Below the pieces are notes generated by a model that was not told where the DNA came from, made no database searches, and saw only the letters and a program-made list of their open reading frames with translations. Below, piece by piece: positions 1-7,336 of a stretch of 32,141 bases of DNA (position 1 is its first letter; each line of letters starts with the position of its first letter). The stretch covers positions 1-32,141 of the forward strand of contig JAFTAU010000051.1 in the NCBI GenBank assembly GCA_017455435.1, given 5' to 3'. Made by a program: the position numbers and the translations under genes. Origin of the DNA: Lachnospiraceae bacterium (GTDB lineage: Bacteria; Bacillota; Clostridia; Lachnospirales; Lachnospiraceae).

Positions 1-739
1 ACCAGAGATCTACATTTTCTTGATCCGAGAGCTGGTCAACCGACCACTCTTCCCAGCCGGCGTCCAAAAGCTCACCCGCCAGACAGTCCGTGCGGAATCG
101 CGAAAAGACTGTTCCGGAAGAAACCGCCGTGGGAGGAGTGCCGCACATGATTATCTGCGGATTTTTCGAATCTGAGACAGTATACTTCAGAGTGCTTTCC
201 TGGTCGTCGGTGTATTCCTGAGCTTCATCGATGACCAGAAGGTCAAAACCTTCTCCAAGTCCACCTGTAGTAGTTCGCGTCCGGAAATCCACTCTGCCGC
301 CACCGTATTTTTCGGACAGTTCTATAAATTCCTGCCCCTTCGATTTTCCGGCTTTGTAGCCGTCTTTGACTTTGCCTCTTATCTCCTTTATGCCGGATGC
401 CTCAAGAAGCCGAACGAGACGCTTATAAGCTGCGCCAGATGTAGACGTTCGGTGCGCTGTGTGGAGTATCGCTTCACCCTGCTTCAGTCCCCAAAGCTCA
501 CGCATAGCCACAACCTCATTTTTTCCGTTTCGTCTGGGAACAGAAAAGCCGAAGCGCGAATGTACCCACAGCCCCTCTTCATTCTGGCCCATGAGGTTAT
601 CCAGGATGAGGGTCTGCCATTCCATAGCTTTTTTGCGTGTTCTTTTATAAATTTTGACCGCCTCTGCGCCGAGAGTCATCTCATACGGCAGTATGTATGA
701 CTTAGTCGGTGTTTGGCGGCCGATACGGGTTGGACTCAT
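1..739 (-). CDS. Phage terminase large subunit (partial, C-terminus off the window)
   Basis: This is the N-terminal 246 codons of a phage DNA-packaging ATPase; the frame is open to the left edge. It starts at an ATG at 739, encoding MSPTRIGRQTPTK. Residues around 65-75 read SVPRRNGKNE, the deviant Walker A of the Terminase_1 family. A Walker B (LLVIDEAQEY) follows at about residues 180-190, and a coupling motif GTPP about 25 residues later. The protein threads phage DNA into the prohead through the portal. The nuclease half is outside the window. It is the last gene visible in the leftward phage operon and starts 3 bases after the preceding ORF ends. Its place downstream of the portal gene is unusual, since terminase normally comes first. 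The family call is confident; the subfamily is not. Confidence 0.9.
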   Translation of the reverse strand, partial: MSPTRIGRQTPTKSYILPYEMTLGAEAVKIYKRTRKKAMEWQTLILDNLMGQNEEGLWVHSRFGFSVPRRNGKNEVVAMRELWGLKQGEAILHTAHRTSTSGAAYKRLVRLLEASGIKEIRGKVKDGYKAGKSKGQEFIELSEKYGGGRVDFRTRTTTGGLGEGFDLLVIDEAQEYTDDQESTLKYTVSDSKNPQIIMCGTPPTAVSSGTVFSRFRTDCLAGELLDAGWEEWSVDQLSDQENVDLW

Positions 740-742
740 ATT

Positions 743-1009
743 TTATCCAGCTATTTCTTTGAGCATTGCCTCAAGTATTTCTTCTTTTGACAATTCAAAA
801 GTATAAAACCAGTCACCATCTTCACCAAATCCGCCCAGTTCAGCTTCTGCTAACGTGTCAGCATATTCGAGGCAAAAGGCCTCTGACTCAAAAAACATAA
901 CAATTCTAAAACAACAATTATCCGCAACATAATACGGAATCTTATCCCCATCATTTACTTTGAATCGTTTAGAAAACTCCGATTCTAAAAACTCCTTTAT
1001 TTCATCCAT
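743..1009 (-). CDS. Small acidic protein, candidate immunity protein for the MuF toxin tail
   Basis: This is an 88-residue, strongly acidic protein rich in Asp and Glu. The ATG at 1009 is chosen because AGGAAAG lies about 9 bases upstream and because ATGGATGA overlaps the stop of the preceding gene by 8 bases, a translational-coupling layout. An in-frame ATG at 1039 would add 10 residues inside the upstream gene. It has no signal peptide or membrane segment. I do not recognise the family. An immunity role is inferred from its position straight after a MuF-like gene with a basic toxin-like tail, its small size, its acidity and the coupling. It could instead be an unrelated head-assembly accessory protein. 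Confidence 0.7.
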   Translation of the reverse strand: MDEIKEFLESEFSKRFKVNDGDKIPYYVADNCCFRIVMFFESEAFCLEYADTLAEAELGGFGEDGDWFYTFELSKEEILEAMLKEIAG

Positions 1010-1679
1010 GTTTTCGCTTTCCTTTCTTAAGTTTTCCATTCATTTCATATCTCAGTACGCCACTCCGTCCAGAACTAACCTTGTAATACGCCCCGTTATG
1101 ATGTGAACACTTCTCTGGGTGATACTGATAATATCTTCCGTCTATTTTGAAATTGATTTTAAAGCCCCCACCTTTTTCAAAAGGTATTCCTGCAAGCATT
1201 CCTCGATTCAGTGGTTTAACTTCAAAACCGATTTCTTCAAGATACTTCTTCCATTCGCCCGGTGTACGGGTTCCGAGCACTTCCGGCGTAGTGAAAATCT
1301 GCCTTTCAAATTCACGTTGCTTCTGCTCATTCAGTATCTCCTGTTCTCTTTCGCGCCTTGCGTCTCTGTAAGTAGTGAACTTCTTTTTGCTCCAAACGTC
1401 AGTATAGCCTCTTCCGGACTTGCAAACCACTATACACTTACAGTTGTCGTGACGCCAGTATACCTCTTTAGGCTCTTTGCCGAGTTCATACGTATGGGCG
1501 AATTTCTCACACCATTCGCAACACTCTCCAATCTGTCGCCTGATGATATATTGTTTTATTCCTGCATCAGCTCGGTGCTCCGCATTTGCCTTCACGGAGC
1601 TATCACACATAGCACGACACATATTTATAATCACCGGAGTAAGTCCGTAAAGTTTATCATACAAATCATCCATTGTCAT
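1002..1679 (-). CDS. MuF-type minor head protein, C-terminal half, with polymorphic-toxin-like tail
   Basis: This 225-residue protein starts at ATG 1679. Residues about 30-90 carry the zinc-knuckle pattern of phage minor head/MuF proteins: a CCEWC cluster, then HDNCKC, with IRRQIGECCEWC and the VW segment typical of the family. A charged linker at about residues 105-130 leads to a basic tail of about 90 residues. It begins near GTRTPGEWKKYL and contains a GGG, a YHPE, a double His (SHH) and a VSSGRSG segment. Such tails on MuF proteins are known as phage-encoded polymorphic toxins, often nucleases of BECR fold; that class is my inference here. The first half of the usual MuF protein is in the overlapping upstream frame. 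The downstream acidic ORF could be its immunity protein. Confidence 0.8.
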   Translation of the reverse strand: MTMDDLYDKLYGLTPVIINMCRAMCDSSVKANAEHRADAGIKQYIIRRQIGECCEWCEKFAHTYELGKEPKEVYWRHDNCKCIVVCKSGRGYTDVWSKKKFTTYRDARREREQEILNEQKQREFERQIFTTPEVLGTRTPGEWKKYLEEIGFEVKPLNRGMLAGIPFEKGGGFKINFKIDGRYYQYHPEKCSHHNGAYYKVSSGRSGVLRYEMNGKLKKGKRKHG

Positions 1680-2091
1680 CGTCCCCGGTGAGTCTGAGTA
1701 ATTTTTCCAAAAAGTTCTTCAGTCGTTCTTTTGGAAGTTCAGCTTTGACCGCTTTCAAATGTATGTTCATTGACTCATTCTCGTTTTCGATTACGATACC
1801 CATGGCTTCATTCACTGCATCATTCACTGTTTCAAACAACGGCAGCACTGTCCGGCTGACAATATTCCAGTAGAGCTTTCCATCCGGAAGAGCTGCGTTT
1901 ACAAGCGCATAGATCAGAGCGGATGAAGCGCACCGGCCGAGAGCTTCCGAGTACAGCGACACATCAGTGCCGGTAGCCGTACCCTCTGCGAGCTTCTTAT
2001 TGAAACTCCGGATATATGTATCTTTTGACGTGAGCCGTGAAAACTCGCTCATCAGTTTTTCATTGATTTCGGGCACAATGTCAGCAGCCAT
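1666..2091 (-). CDS. Phage minor head protein, N-terminal half (split MuF partner)
   Basis: This 141-residue, helix-rich protein starts at ATG 2091, behind AGAGGT, 4 bases after the portal gene ends. The sequence (EINEKLMSEFSRLT, ALPDGKLYWNIVSRTVLPL) resembles the N-terminal part of clostridial prophage minor head proteins, in which this region and the cysteine-rich region of the next gene are one polypeptide. Here its stop codon lies 14 bases inside the next ORF, which is in another frame. That means either a natural split gene with coupled translation, a programmed frameshift, or a frameshift mutation. The protein probably acts at the portal vertex during head assembly. Confidence 0.75.
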   Translation of the reverse strand: MAADIVPEINEKLMSEFSRLTSKDTYIRSFNKKLAEGTATGTDVSLYSEALGRCASSALIYALVNAALPDGKLYWNIVSRTVLPLFETVNDAVNEAMGIVIENENESMNIHLKAVKAELPKERLKNFLEKLLRLTGDDDNG

Positions 2092-2094
2092 CTT

Positions 2095-3324
2095 TTACCT
2101 CTTTTCGATGCCGGTCAGATCACGAAGATTCTCCTCCGTGAAGTAGCCGGGAACAGCCTGGTTGATCTTGATCGCGCCGTCGCCAATGCCGGAGAGCATA
2201 GCGGAATCCGGTTCAAATATCGGTTCCCAGATAGGTTTAACCTCTGCGAACGCAGAACGTTTATAATCGTGTTCGTCTCTGAGGCAGGCCGCCACGTAAG
2301 CAACATTTAAGAATCCGCTGCCAAAACACCTCTGCGCCTTTCTGGCTTTAAGGCGGAGATTCTCATGCGCTGCCTTGATTGCTTCCTGCGATGCAGGGTT
2401 CCCGCTGGAGAATCCCATGTCCTCAACAGTCAGTCCGGTTTCACCGGCAAAAAGGGAAGCGAGGGTTTTAAGTTGCTCATTGTGAGGGCTCATGGACTGC
2501 TGTGCGAACTGCCCGAGAGTCGGCTTTTCGCCGTTTTCCCCTTCTGATATCGTGAGCAGAGTGGACATGGAAGCCGACCACTTATCGGCTATTTCAGCAT
2601 CCTCCGACAGACCTACAATATACTTCTGCGGAAATGAAAAGAACTCTGCGGAGATCTCAGTTCTTTTGACTGTGCGGCAGGCGCTCGCTACAAGAGACAT
2701 ACATGCCCGGGATATTACAGATCGACCGAAGGGTCTGACCGCGTCCGGGCGGTACACGATTGGAACCAATAGAGTCTGGCTAATAGGATAGTTGTATTGC
2801 CTCTGTTCACCCGAGGCATATACGTAAGTAGTCGTACCTGGCGTGAAGTACGCCTCTGCCGTAGGAGCCCCTGTTTTGCGGTCCCTTTCCAGCACGGCAT
2901 ATCCTGTTTTTAACATTCCGGTGATGGGATCTATTACACCGGTTGCGCTGCCGCCGTCTATCACCTGGAGTCTCGGCTTCCCGTTCTCGTCGGGCGAAAT
3001 ATAAACAAAGCAACAGCTTGATATAAGAGCTGACAGAACGGCAGAATCAAACAGGACATCCGGATTGTTCATCCGGAATATCTCATTAGTCCCAAAATCA
3101 TCACCGCGCATTTCACGGAAGACGAGACGGTCCGCCAGGGAGTCCACGGCCTTGCCACACCACCCCAGAATCGAGACCATATTCCGGAGCCTCGGAGGGG
3201 TGGATATCCTAAAGTCCGGAACGCTGTTTTTCATCTCGTAAAAAGCATACCTTTTTTTCACTTTTTTACACTTTTCTGAAAGTTTGTTCCTCAGATAGCC
3301 CAAACTCGCTATTTCACTACTCAT
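2095..3324 (-). CDS. Phage portal protein (SPP1 gp6-like)
   Basis: This 409-residue protein forms the dodecameric ring at the head vertex through which DNA is packaged and ejected. The start at 3324 is preceded by AAAGGA. The sequence shows the family order. A charged N-terminus is followed by an NMVSILGWCGKAVDSLADRL segment at about residues 47-66. A central beta domain carries VIDPITGMLKTGYAVLERD, and a later FAQQSMSPHNEQLKTLASLFAGETGLTVEDMGF-type stretch leads to SGNPASQEAIKAAHENL. The last elements are typical of clostridial prophage portals. It sits directly upstream of the minor head gene, as is normal, but upstream of the terminase, which is not. Length is slightly below the usual 420-480. 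Confidence 0.9.
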   Translation of the reverse strand: MSSEIASLGYLRNKLSEKCKKVKKRYAFYEMKNSVPDFRISTPPRLRNMVSILGWCGKAVDSLADRLVFREMRGDDFGTNEIFRMNNPDVLFDSAVLSALISSCCFVYISPDENGKPRLQVIDGGSATGVIDPITGMLKTGYAVLERDRKTGAPTAEAYFTPGTTTYVYASGEQRQYNYPISQTLLVPIVYRPDAVRPFGRSVISRACMSLVASACRTVKRTEISAEFFSFPQKYIVGLSEDAEIADKWSASMSTLLTISEGENGEKPTLGQFAQQSMSPHNEQLKTLASLFAGETGLTVEDMGFSSGNPASQEAIKAAHENLRLKARKAQRCFGSGFLNVAYVAACLRDEHDYKRSAFAEVKPIWEPIFEPDSAMLSGIGDGAIKINQAVPGYFTEENLRDLTGIEKR

Positions 3325-3425
3325 TTTGCTATTCCTTTCTTTTTTAAATCAGAACGCTCCCGACAGCTCATATCAAACGTGGGGGATTTTTCCACTATGA
3401 CGGCGGGGACGTCGGACGGGGGACA

Positions 3426-3803
3426 TCAACGGGTGGTATGCCCCCGGTAGTTCTTCCAGTCAAATGACTGGGGTAAAATCCGGTTTGAGAGTTCTTGTTT
3501 GTGCATCGTTTTACTTGCTCTTATGACTGAATCCGCTTTCTGACGGTTGCAGCCCCAATGAGCGAGCTGAAGATTGTCAATGTCTGACGGATGACCACCT
3601 TTCGCAATCGGTATGATGTGGTCTATGGTGGGGGAGAGGGGGTCAGGGAACTTGAGCGAGAAGTCAACCGGATGACCACATATGCCACACACTGTTTGAT
3701 TCGCAAATATGATCTTCTTGTTGCGGAAGTACACCGTCTCGTGTCCCTTCTGCCTGTTCGCTCGCCGCACCGTGCTTGTTTTCTTTCTTGTCACTGCCGG
3801 CAT
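3426..3803 (-). CDS. HNH endonuclease
   Basis: This 125-residue nuclease has a basic N-terminus followed by a zinc-binding CGICG pair and the core DHIIPIAKGGHPSDIDNLQLA with a final HWGCNRQK, which together form the HNH beta-beta-alpha metal site. ATG 3803 (MPAVTRKK) is chosen because GGAGGG lies 7 bases upstream; the ATG 15 bases earlier overlaps that ribosome site. In many tailed phages an HNH protein encoded next to the packaging genes assists terminase cleavage at cos, so a packaging role is likely. The adjacent 100 bases towards the portal gene hold no clear gene. Confidence 0.9.
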   Translation of the reverse strand: MPAVTRKKTSTVRRANRQKGHETVYFRNKKIIFANQTVCGICGHPVDFSLKFPDPLSPTIDHIIPIAKGGHPSDIDNLQLAHWGCNRQKADSVIRASKTMHKQELSNRILPQSFDWKNYRGHTTR

Positions 3804-3843
3804 TGTTTTTCCCTCCAACGAGGATTATAAAACAGCCTTGCCA

Positions 3844-4158
3844 CTAAAAAGACGCCCCGGAAAGCCGCCTGTCCAGTAACCAGTAGAACCGGTAGCGGTA
3901 TATCCGGAAGGTTTCTTTACCGCAGGGGACCCCCCGGAGGTATATTTGCTTCCAGGAGGGTCTCTTTGAAGTGACATATTCGAAAAGCCAGTTTTTAATG
4001 ACGTCATCCTCTGCGAACATCTCTTTCAAAACTGCTTTGATATCCGTTTCGAGGATGATTCGGCCATCAGGATCCCGTTCAGTACATGCAGCCTTCAAAA
4101 AGTCTGCTTTGACTTTCGGCAGCTTATACTTGTCCGCTTTAGCTTTGTAGTTTCTCAT
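3844..4158 (-). CDS. Phage protein of unknown function (RinA/ArpU-position small protein)
   Basis: This 104-residue protein begins MRNYKAKADKYKLPK. The start at ATG 4158 has GGAG 9 bases upstream and overlaps the stop of the preceding gene in an ATGA. The C-terminal part (RPSWKQIYLRGVPCGKETFR) has the look of a small DNA-binding module with a terminal basic helix. Proteins with a similar opening and gene position, just before HNH/packaging genes in clostridial prophages, are often annotated as late transcription regulators, and this is a possible role. A small terminase subunit is the alternative. I do not recognise the family with certainty. Confidence 0.75.
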   Translation of the reverse strand: MRNYKAKADKYKLPKVKADFLKAACTERDPDGRIILETDIKAVLKEMFAEDDVIKNWLFEYVTSKRPSWKQIYLRGVPCGKETFRIYRYRFYWLLDRRLSGASF

Positions 4159-4565
4159 ACTTTCGAACTCCAATTTTTTCCGTAAGCGGCGAGGATCTCT
4201 TCGAACTCCTCGACATCATGGTTGCGGAGATAATAGTCTTCCGTTCCGTCCTCCTGCTCTTCGACGCCAATATGCAGAAGCTCATGAAAAAGCAGAATCT
4301 CTATCTGCTTTTCATTCAGCCCTTCAATGTTCGGAGCATAGAGCACGATCAGGAAGTCTGCGGTGATTGCCCAGCGATTTTTCGGGCTGACTTTTTCGCA
4401 CTGTCCATATACAAGCTTGTCGCGGCCGCGCTTGCGTTTGGCGTCGCTCTCCAGGTACATAATCTTCGCCTTGCTGTTCTTGACGTGCCGCAGAAGCGGC
4501 TCGCTCTGGATGAGCCTGTTACCCTGTTCTTCCAAAAGTGCGCTTTGCGTTCTTTTTTCAGCCAT
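4155..4565 (-). CDS. Phage putative metallopeptidase (HExxH)
   Basis: This 136-residue protein has HELLHI at about residues 90-95, the zinc-metallopeptidase motif, inside a hydrophobic helix (QIEILLFHELLHIGVEE). Ahead of it is a segment typical of phage putative metallopeptidases (YGQCEKVSPKNRWAITADFLIVLY). A downstream HDVEEFEEIL helix could supply further ligands. ATG 4565 (MAEKRTQ) is chosen because GGAGGG lies 9 bases upstream; an in-frame GTG 24 bases earlier lacks its own site. The neighbours suggest a late or accessory phage function. The substrate is unknown, and such proteins are often called YgjP/SprT-like. Confidence 0.8.
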   Translation of the reverse strand: MAEKRTQSALLEEQGNRLIQSEPLLRHVKNSKAKIMYLESDAKRKRGRDKLVYGQCEKVSPKNRWAITADFLIVLYAPNIEGLNEKQIEILLFHELLHIGVEEQEDGTEDYYLRNHDVEEFEEILAAYGKNWSSKV

Positions 4566-4818
4566 TTTTCTTTTCCCTCCATTTTCCACGTTTGCAAAAA
4601 TGCTCCTCGCTGTGCATAACTCTTTCTATCTCGCACCAGCCAAAGCCGTAAGGAAGCGGCTCGCCTTTCCCTTCCAGCCTCTGCCGCCAGTAAGCGCAGT
4701 TTACACAACAGATCGCCGGCGGCTGCGGTTCATGAGGATCTCTGTCGGCCAGATTGACCAGCCAGATAAGGAGTGCTATCCCGACAACGCCGATAATTCC
4801 AAAAATCCACCAAGCCAT
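4558..4818 (-). CDS. Small membrane-anchored cysteine-rich phage protein
   Basis: This 86-residue protein has an N-terminal transmembrane helix (residues about 3-22, WWIFGIIGVVGIALLIWLV). A soluble domain follows with CCVNC, a GWC and a final HFC, spacing that suits a zinc or disulfide-bonded module. GGGAGA lies upstream of the ATG, and the stop overlaps the next gene by 8 bases. I do not recognise the family. Similar short proteins are common between replication and packaging genes of clostridial prophages. Topology is predicted to leave the cysteine domain on one face of the membrane. Confidence 0.7.
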   Translation of the reverse strand: MAWWIFGIIGVVGIALLIWLVNLADRDPHEPQPPAICCVNCAYWRQRLEGKGEPLPYGFGWCEIERVMHSEEHFCKRGKWREKKNG

Positions 4819-4821
4819 AAT

Positions 4822-5388
4822 TCAGTCTCCCTTCGTGATGAGATATACTTTCGCGCGTTCATACACGCGGTTACATTCGGACTCCGGAAGAAACAGATCT
4901 ACCCACTTATCGCGGTCACATCCGCTCACGCTTCCCCAGTCCATAATTTCAAAGGTTCCCCAGCCTTCCACGTAGATCAGGCAGCCTTTAAGTTGCTTAT
5001 AATTTGCCCGGCTGACTGCGGCGGTATAGTATTCCTCTGCTCTCTTTCCGCTGGCAGTCTGATGGGCGCTGCCTGAATTACACCGAACGCAGTATTCCGT
5101 TATCGTCCACGTGCCGAGCAGCTCCTTCTTTTCTTCCGGTTCTGCCTCAGCGGTCTGCGACTCTGCAACCTCTGCGCCAGACTCTTCTGATGTTTCCTCT
5201 GCGCTCATCGGCAGCGCGGTGGTTTCGATATTCACCAGGGAAACACCCGCAGCACTCTGTACCTCTGCGACCGGCGCAGTGTTTGTCTCGGCTTTTGCTT
5301 CGATTGCCGGCTCCGGCCGGATGTCCGAGATCACCAGGCAGCACACGCAGACGGCAAGCGACACTATCACCCATTTAAGTTTCTTCAT
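4822..5388 (-). CDS. Secreted 3D-domain protein
   Basis: This is a 188-residue protein. ATG 5388 (MKKLKWVIVSLAVCVCCLVI) gives a clean signal peptide and has AGGAG 5 bases upstream; the longer reading from 5442 would bury the signal. A low-complexity acidic linker of Glu, Ala and Ser (about residues 30-90) leads to a C-terminal 3D-like domain with GTWTITEYCVRC, TASGKRAEEYYTAAVS, and a terminal DWGS/DLFLPE segment. The 3D fold is a double-psi barrel related to the MltA lytic transglycosylase core and is named for conserved Asp residues. The protein probably acts on peptidoglycan outside the membrane, during infection or lysis. Confidence 0.8.
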   Translation of the reverse strand: MKKLKWVIVSLAVCVCCLVISDIRPEPAIEAKAETNTAPVAEVQSAAGVSLVNIETTALPMSAEETSEESGAEVAESQTAEAEPEEKKELLGTWTITEYCVRCNSGSAHQTASGKRAEEYYTAAVSRANYKQLKGCLIYVEGWGTFEIMDWGSVSGCDRDKWVDLFLPESECNRVYERAKVYLITKGD

Positions 5389-5399
5389 GTTGTCTCCTT

Positions 5400-6134
5400 T
5401 CAGCACCGAAGGCGGAGCAGGGTGTAGCTCCGGCACGGCCAACCTGTCAAAGGATTGATGCCTTCGAAGAAGCTATCCTTGTCCAGGTAGTAGCCATCCG
5501 GCACCTTGATTTCGTGCCACGTCTTCCAGCGCCTGTATAATTTCTTTTCCGGCTCCGGAATTGTTAGATTCCTCGAGCAGGAATAACTACTCTCTCTGAG
5601 GCGGTTATCGGTCAGCGGCGATTTGGTGATGTATGCCGCGAGCCTCCGGAACTCTCCCTCGCGGAACGGCCCGGAGTTGTTCAGAAGCTGAGATACCACC
5701 TTGCCCTTTTTCCACAACCGGGCGAGAACGATATCCGTTTCTGACATCCTGTTGATAACTATGTGGATGTGCCACGCGCCCTTCGTGCCGCACTCTATGT
5801 TCGCGATCCAGCGCAGCTCACACCCATACCGCATATATGCCGCCCGCACCTGGCGAATGAACCTTCGCAGATCTTCCTTCGCCGCTGCCATATCAGCAGG
5901 GCGATTCTGGCGTTCATATGTCAGCGTGGAAAAATAATCATTCTGCCGGAAGTATGCCCGGAGCTTCCTCCGGCACTTCACAGTCTTCATGTATTGGTTC
6001 TTCCTGGCCATCGCCTCCGGCGTTGGCTTTTTTCTTGCGCTTCGTCTCATGCCCGGTGCGCCGTAGCGCCCATCATGATACTCATCTATCTCGATAGCAT
6101 TCGGAAATTTGTAGGTGGTTTTTCGGTATGCCAT
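5400..6134 (-). CDS. HUH-type rolling-circle replication initiator
   Basis: This 244-residue protein has the three motifs of single-strand endonuclease Rep proteins: FSTLTY at about residues 68-73, the metal-binding HIHIVIN (the HUH motif) at about 121-127, and AAYITK at about 167-172 carrying the presumed nicking Tyr. The opening (YGAPGMRRSARKKPTPEAMARKN) is typical of Rep-like proteins on clostridial plasmids, integrative elements and prophages. It should nick one strand at a double-strand origin and stay linked to the 5' end. The cluster of hairpins just upstream is a candidate origin. Its presence implies rolling-circle rather than theta replication for this phage. Confidence 0.85.
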   Translation of the reverse strand: MAYRKTTYKFPNAIEIDEYHDGRYGAPGMRRSARKKPTPEAMARKNQYMKTVKCRRKLRAYFRQNDYFSTLTYERQNRPADMAAAKEDLRRFIRQVRAAYMRYGCELRWIANIECGTKGAWHIHIVINRMSETDIVLARLWKKGKVVSQLLNNSGPFREGEFRRLAAYITKSPLTDNRLRESSYSCSRNLTIPEPEKKLYRRWKTWHEIKVPDGYYLDKDSFFEGINPLTGWPCRSYTLLRLRC

Positions 6135-6168
6135 AACGTCCTAAATTTAATCTTTTTATCCAGTTTGA

Positions 6169-6328
6169 AATGGGCGGTCGAAAAGCCCATTGATAAATTG
6201 TTTTTTCGGTTTTCAAAGAGCGGCCGAAAAGCCGTTAATATTTTTCGGGTTTGGCTTCCCGGTTCAGACATTTTGTCATCCCCGGGAAGCACCTTTAGGA
6301 GGAGTATCGGGTCTGAGCAAACAGACCC
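6169..6328. repeat. Cluster of inverted repeats upstream of the Rep gene (candidate double-strand origin)
   Basis: The 208-base gap between the Rep gene and the next gene up holds at least three perfect hairpins. AATGGGC at 6169-6175 pairs with GCCCATT at 6185-6191. GCTTCCCGG at 6254-6262 pairs with CCGGGAAGC at 6282-6290 and encloses an inner GACA/TGTC. GGGTCTG at 6309-6315 pairs with CAGACCC at 6322-6328. The element GCGGYCGAAAAGCC also occurs twice (6174-6187 and 6220-6233). Cruciform-forming repeats beside a Rep gene are the usual shape of a rolling-circle origin. A transcript-leader role is the alternative. Confidence 0.6.
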
Positions 6329-6342
6329 CGGATTATGAACAG

Positions 6343-6738
6343 TCAGAATGGCCGCAGCCTCGGCCATCTGGTTCTTCTTACTCTGATGCGTTCCTGGCGT
6401 TTGGCTTCTATCGCCTCGGCGCGTTTGTCTCCAAGCATTAAATAATCCGGTTGAGGCAGCAGTTCATCTCTGGCGAATGATTCATAGCGCCTAAGGAGCA
6501 GCAGCTCCGGCCCGTTAATGTAGTAGAAGGGCTTCATCATCCGTTCATCCTTCGATTCGGAGTAAAGTCTTTTTAATTCTTCCCAGTCTTTGACATCTTC
6601 GAGATTCGCCCGATCGCTTTCAAAGATTTTAATTTCAAGCCACTTAATCGCGGCGGCGATTGCCAGAGGGGAGCAGTCATATTTGAACTTCCGCTCCTTG
6701 ATGGCTGCCAAGGAAACTGTTACTTTGTGATCTGACAT
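6343..6738 (-). CDS. Phage protein of unknown function
   Basis: This 131-residue protein starts at ATG 6738 (MSDHKVTVSLAAIKERKFKYD), behind AGGGGT 6 bases upstream; the in-frame start 33 bases earlier lies inside the preceding gene. It is mostly helical and charged, with an Ala/Ile-rich helix (PLAIAAAIKWLEIKIFE) and a very basic C-terminus (KRQERIRVRRTRWPRLR). It has no signal peptide or membrane segment. It lies between the excisionase-like gene and the Rep gene in the early operon, so a role in replication or its control is plausible. I do not recognise the family. Confidence 0.65.
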   Translation of the reverse strand: MSDHKVTVSLAAIKERKFKYDCSPLAIAAAIKWLEIKIFESDRANLEDVKDWEELKRLYSESKDERMMKPFYYINGPELLLLRRYESFARDELLPQPDYLMLGDKRAEAIEAKRQERIRVRRTRWPRLRPF

Positions 6739-6742
6739 GGCT

Positions 6743-6952
6743 TTACCCCTCGCGACCGATGGTCTGAGCATTTAACTGGTCAAGATACATCGGCAGGTTA
6801 ATCATGAATTTGTTTCCTATATCAATGTAGGGAACAGTGCCTGCATTGCAGCCCTTTCGGATAGCGTATTTCGCTATTCCGGTTATCCGGCAAGCCTCTG
6901 CGACCGAGACAAATACCGGGGTGCCTTCCGGCGAAGTTATTGGTGTTGTCAT
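6743..6952 (-). CDS. Excisionase-like helix-turn-helix protein
   Basis: This 69-residue DNA-binding protein of the HTH_17/excisionase class shows the usual pattern: VSVAEACRITGIAKYAIRKG forms the winged-helix recognition unit at about residues 15-35. It is followed by the NKFMINLPMYLDQL wing and end helix. AGGAG sits 9 bases before the ATG at 6952; another ATG at 6961 lies directly against that ribosome site and is less likely. Proteins like this assist the integrase in prophage excision or control early genes. Its distance from the integrase, on the other side of the repressor region, is common in Bacillota elements. Confidence 0.8.
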   Translation of the reverse strand: MTTPITSPEGTPVFVSVAEACRITGIAKYAIRKGCNAGTVPYIDIGNKFMINLPMYLDQLNAQTIGREG

Positions 6953-6967
6953 TGGTGTCATCTCCTA

Positions 6968-7273
6968 TCAGTCTTGGAAGCCGAAAAGGGCTCTATATTC
7001 CTTCATACTTATCGTGATATCAGCAAAGTCATCTCCCGATACTCCTGCGAAGATTAAGGTGCCACAGAAGTCCCCCCCTCCAAATGTGCAGTTATAAGGC
7101 AGCCATAGCAGGCGACCGTTCTCATTACAGATGATTACGAGATCCTCTGACACCGTCACAGTCTCAATGGGACCGTCGACAGTGTTCTGTAGATTTTTAA
7201 GTGTGTTACTGATAAATGTCATGTGTCCGACAGGTTCGTCAGGGCGCTTAATAATTACTTTGATTCTTGTCAT
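6968..7273 (-). CDS. DUF3846 domain protein
   Basis: This 101-residue protein matches the DUF3846 pattern: an IKVIIKRPDEP strand, LKNLQNTVDGPIETVTV, then LVIICNENGRLLWLPYN and CGTLIFAGVSGDDFADI. The family is common in early operons of phages and conjugative elements of Bacillota; its function is unknown. The start has AGGAG 8 bases upstream. It is the second gene of the leftward early operon, so it is probably made soon after induction. Confidence 0.8.
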   Translation of the reverse strand: MTRIKVIIKRPDEPVGHMTFISNTLKNLQNTVDGPIETVTVSEDLVIICNENGRLLWLPYNCTFGGGDFCGTLIFAGVSGDDFADITISMKEYRALFGFQD

Positions 7274-7336
7274 CGGTTAATCTCCTTGTTGTCAATTTGT
7301 AGATGTTTCCGAGCCGTCTCTTAAAAATGCGAGTGA

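Noticed and set aside
3385-3430. G-rich stretch near the HNH gene as a cos site
   Set aside because: Position is plausible, but no clear symmetric nick site or repeats can be shown from one copy, so I do not annotate it.
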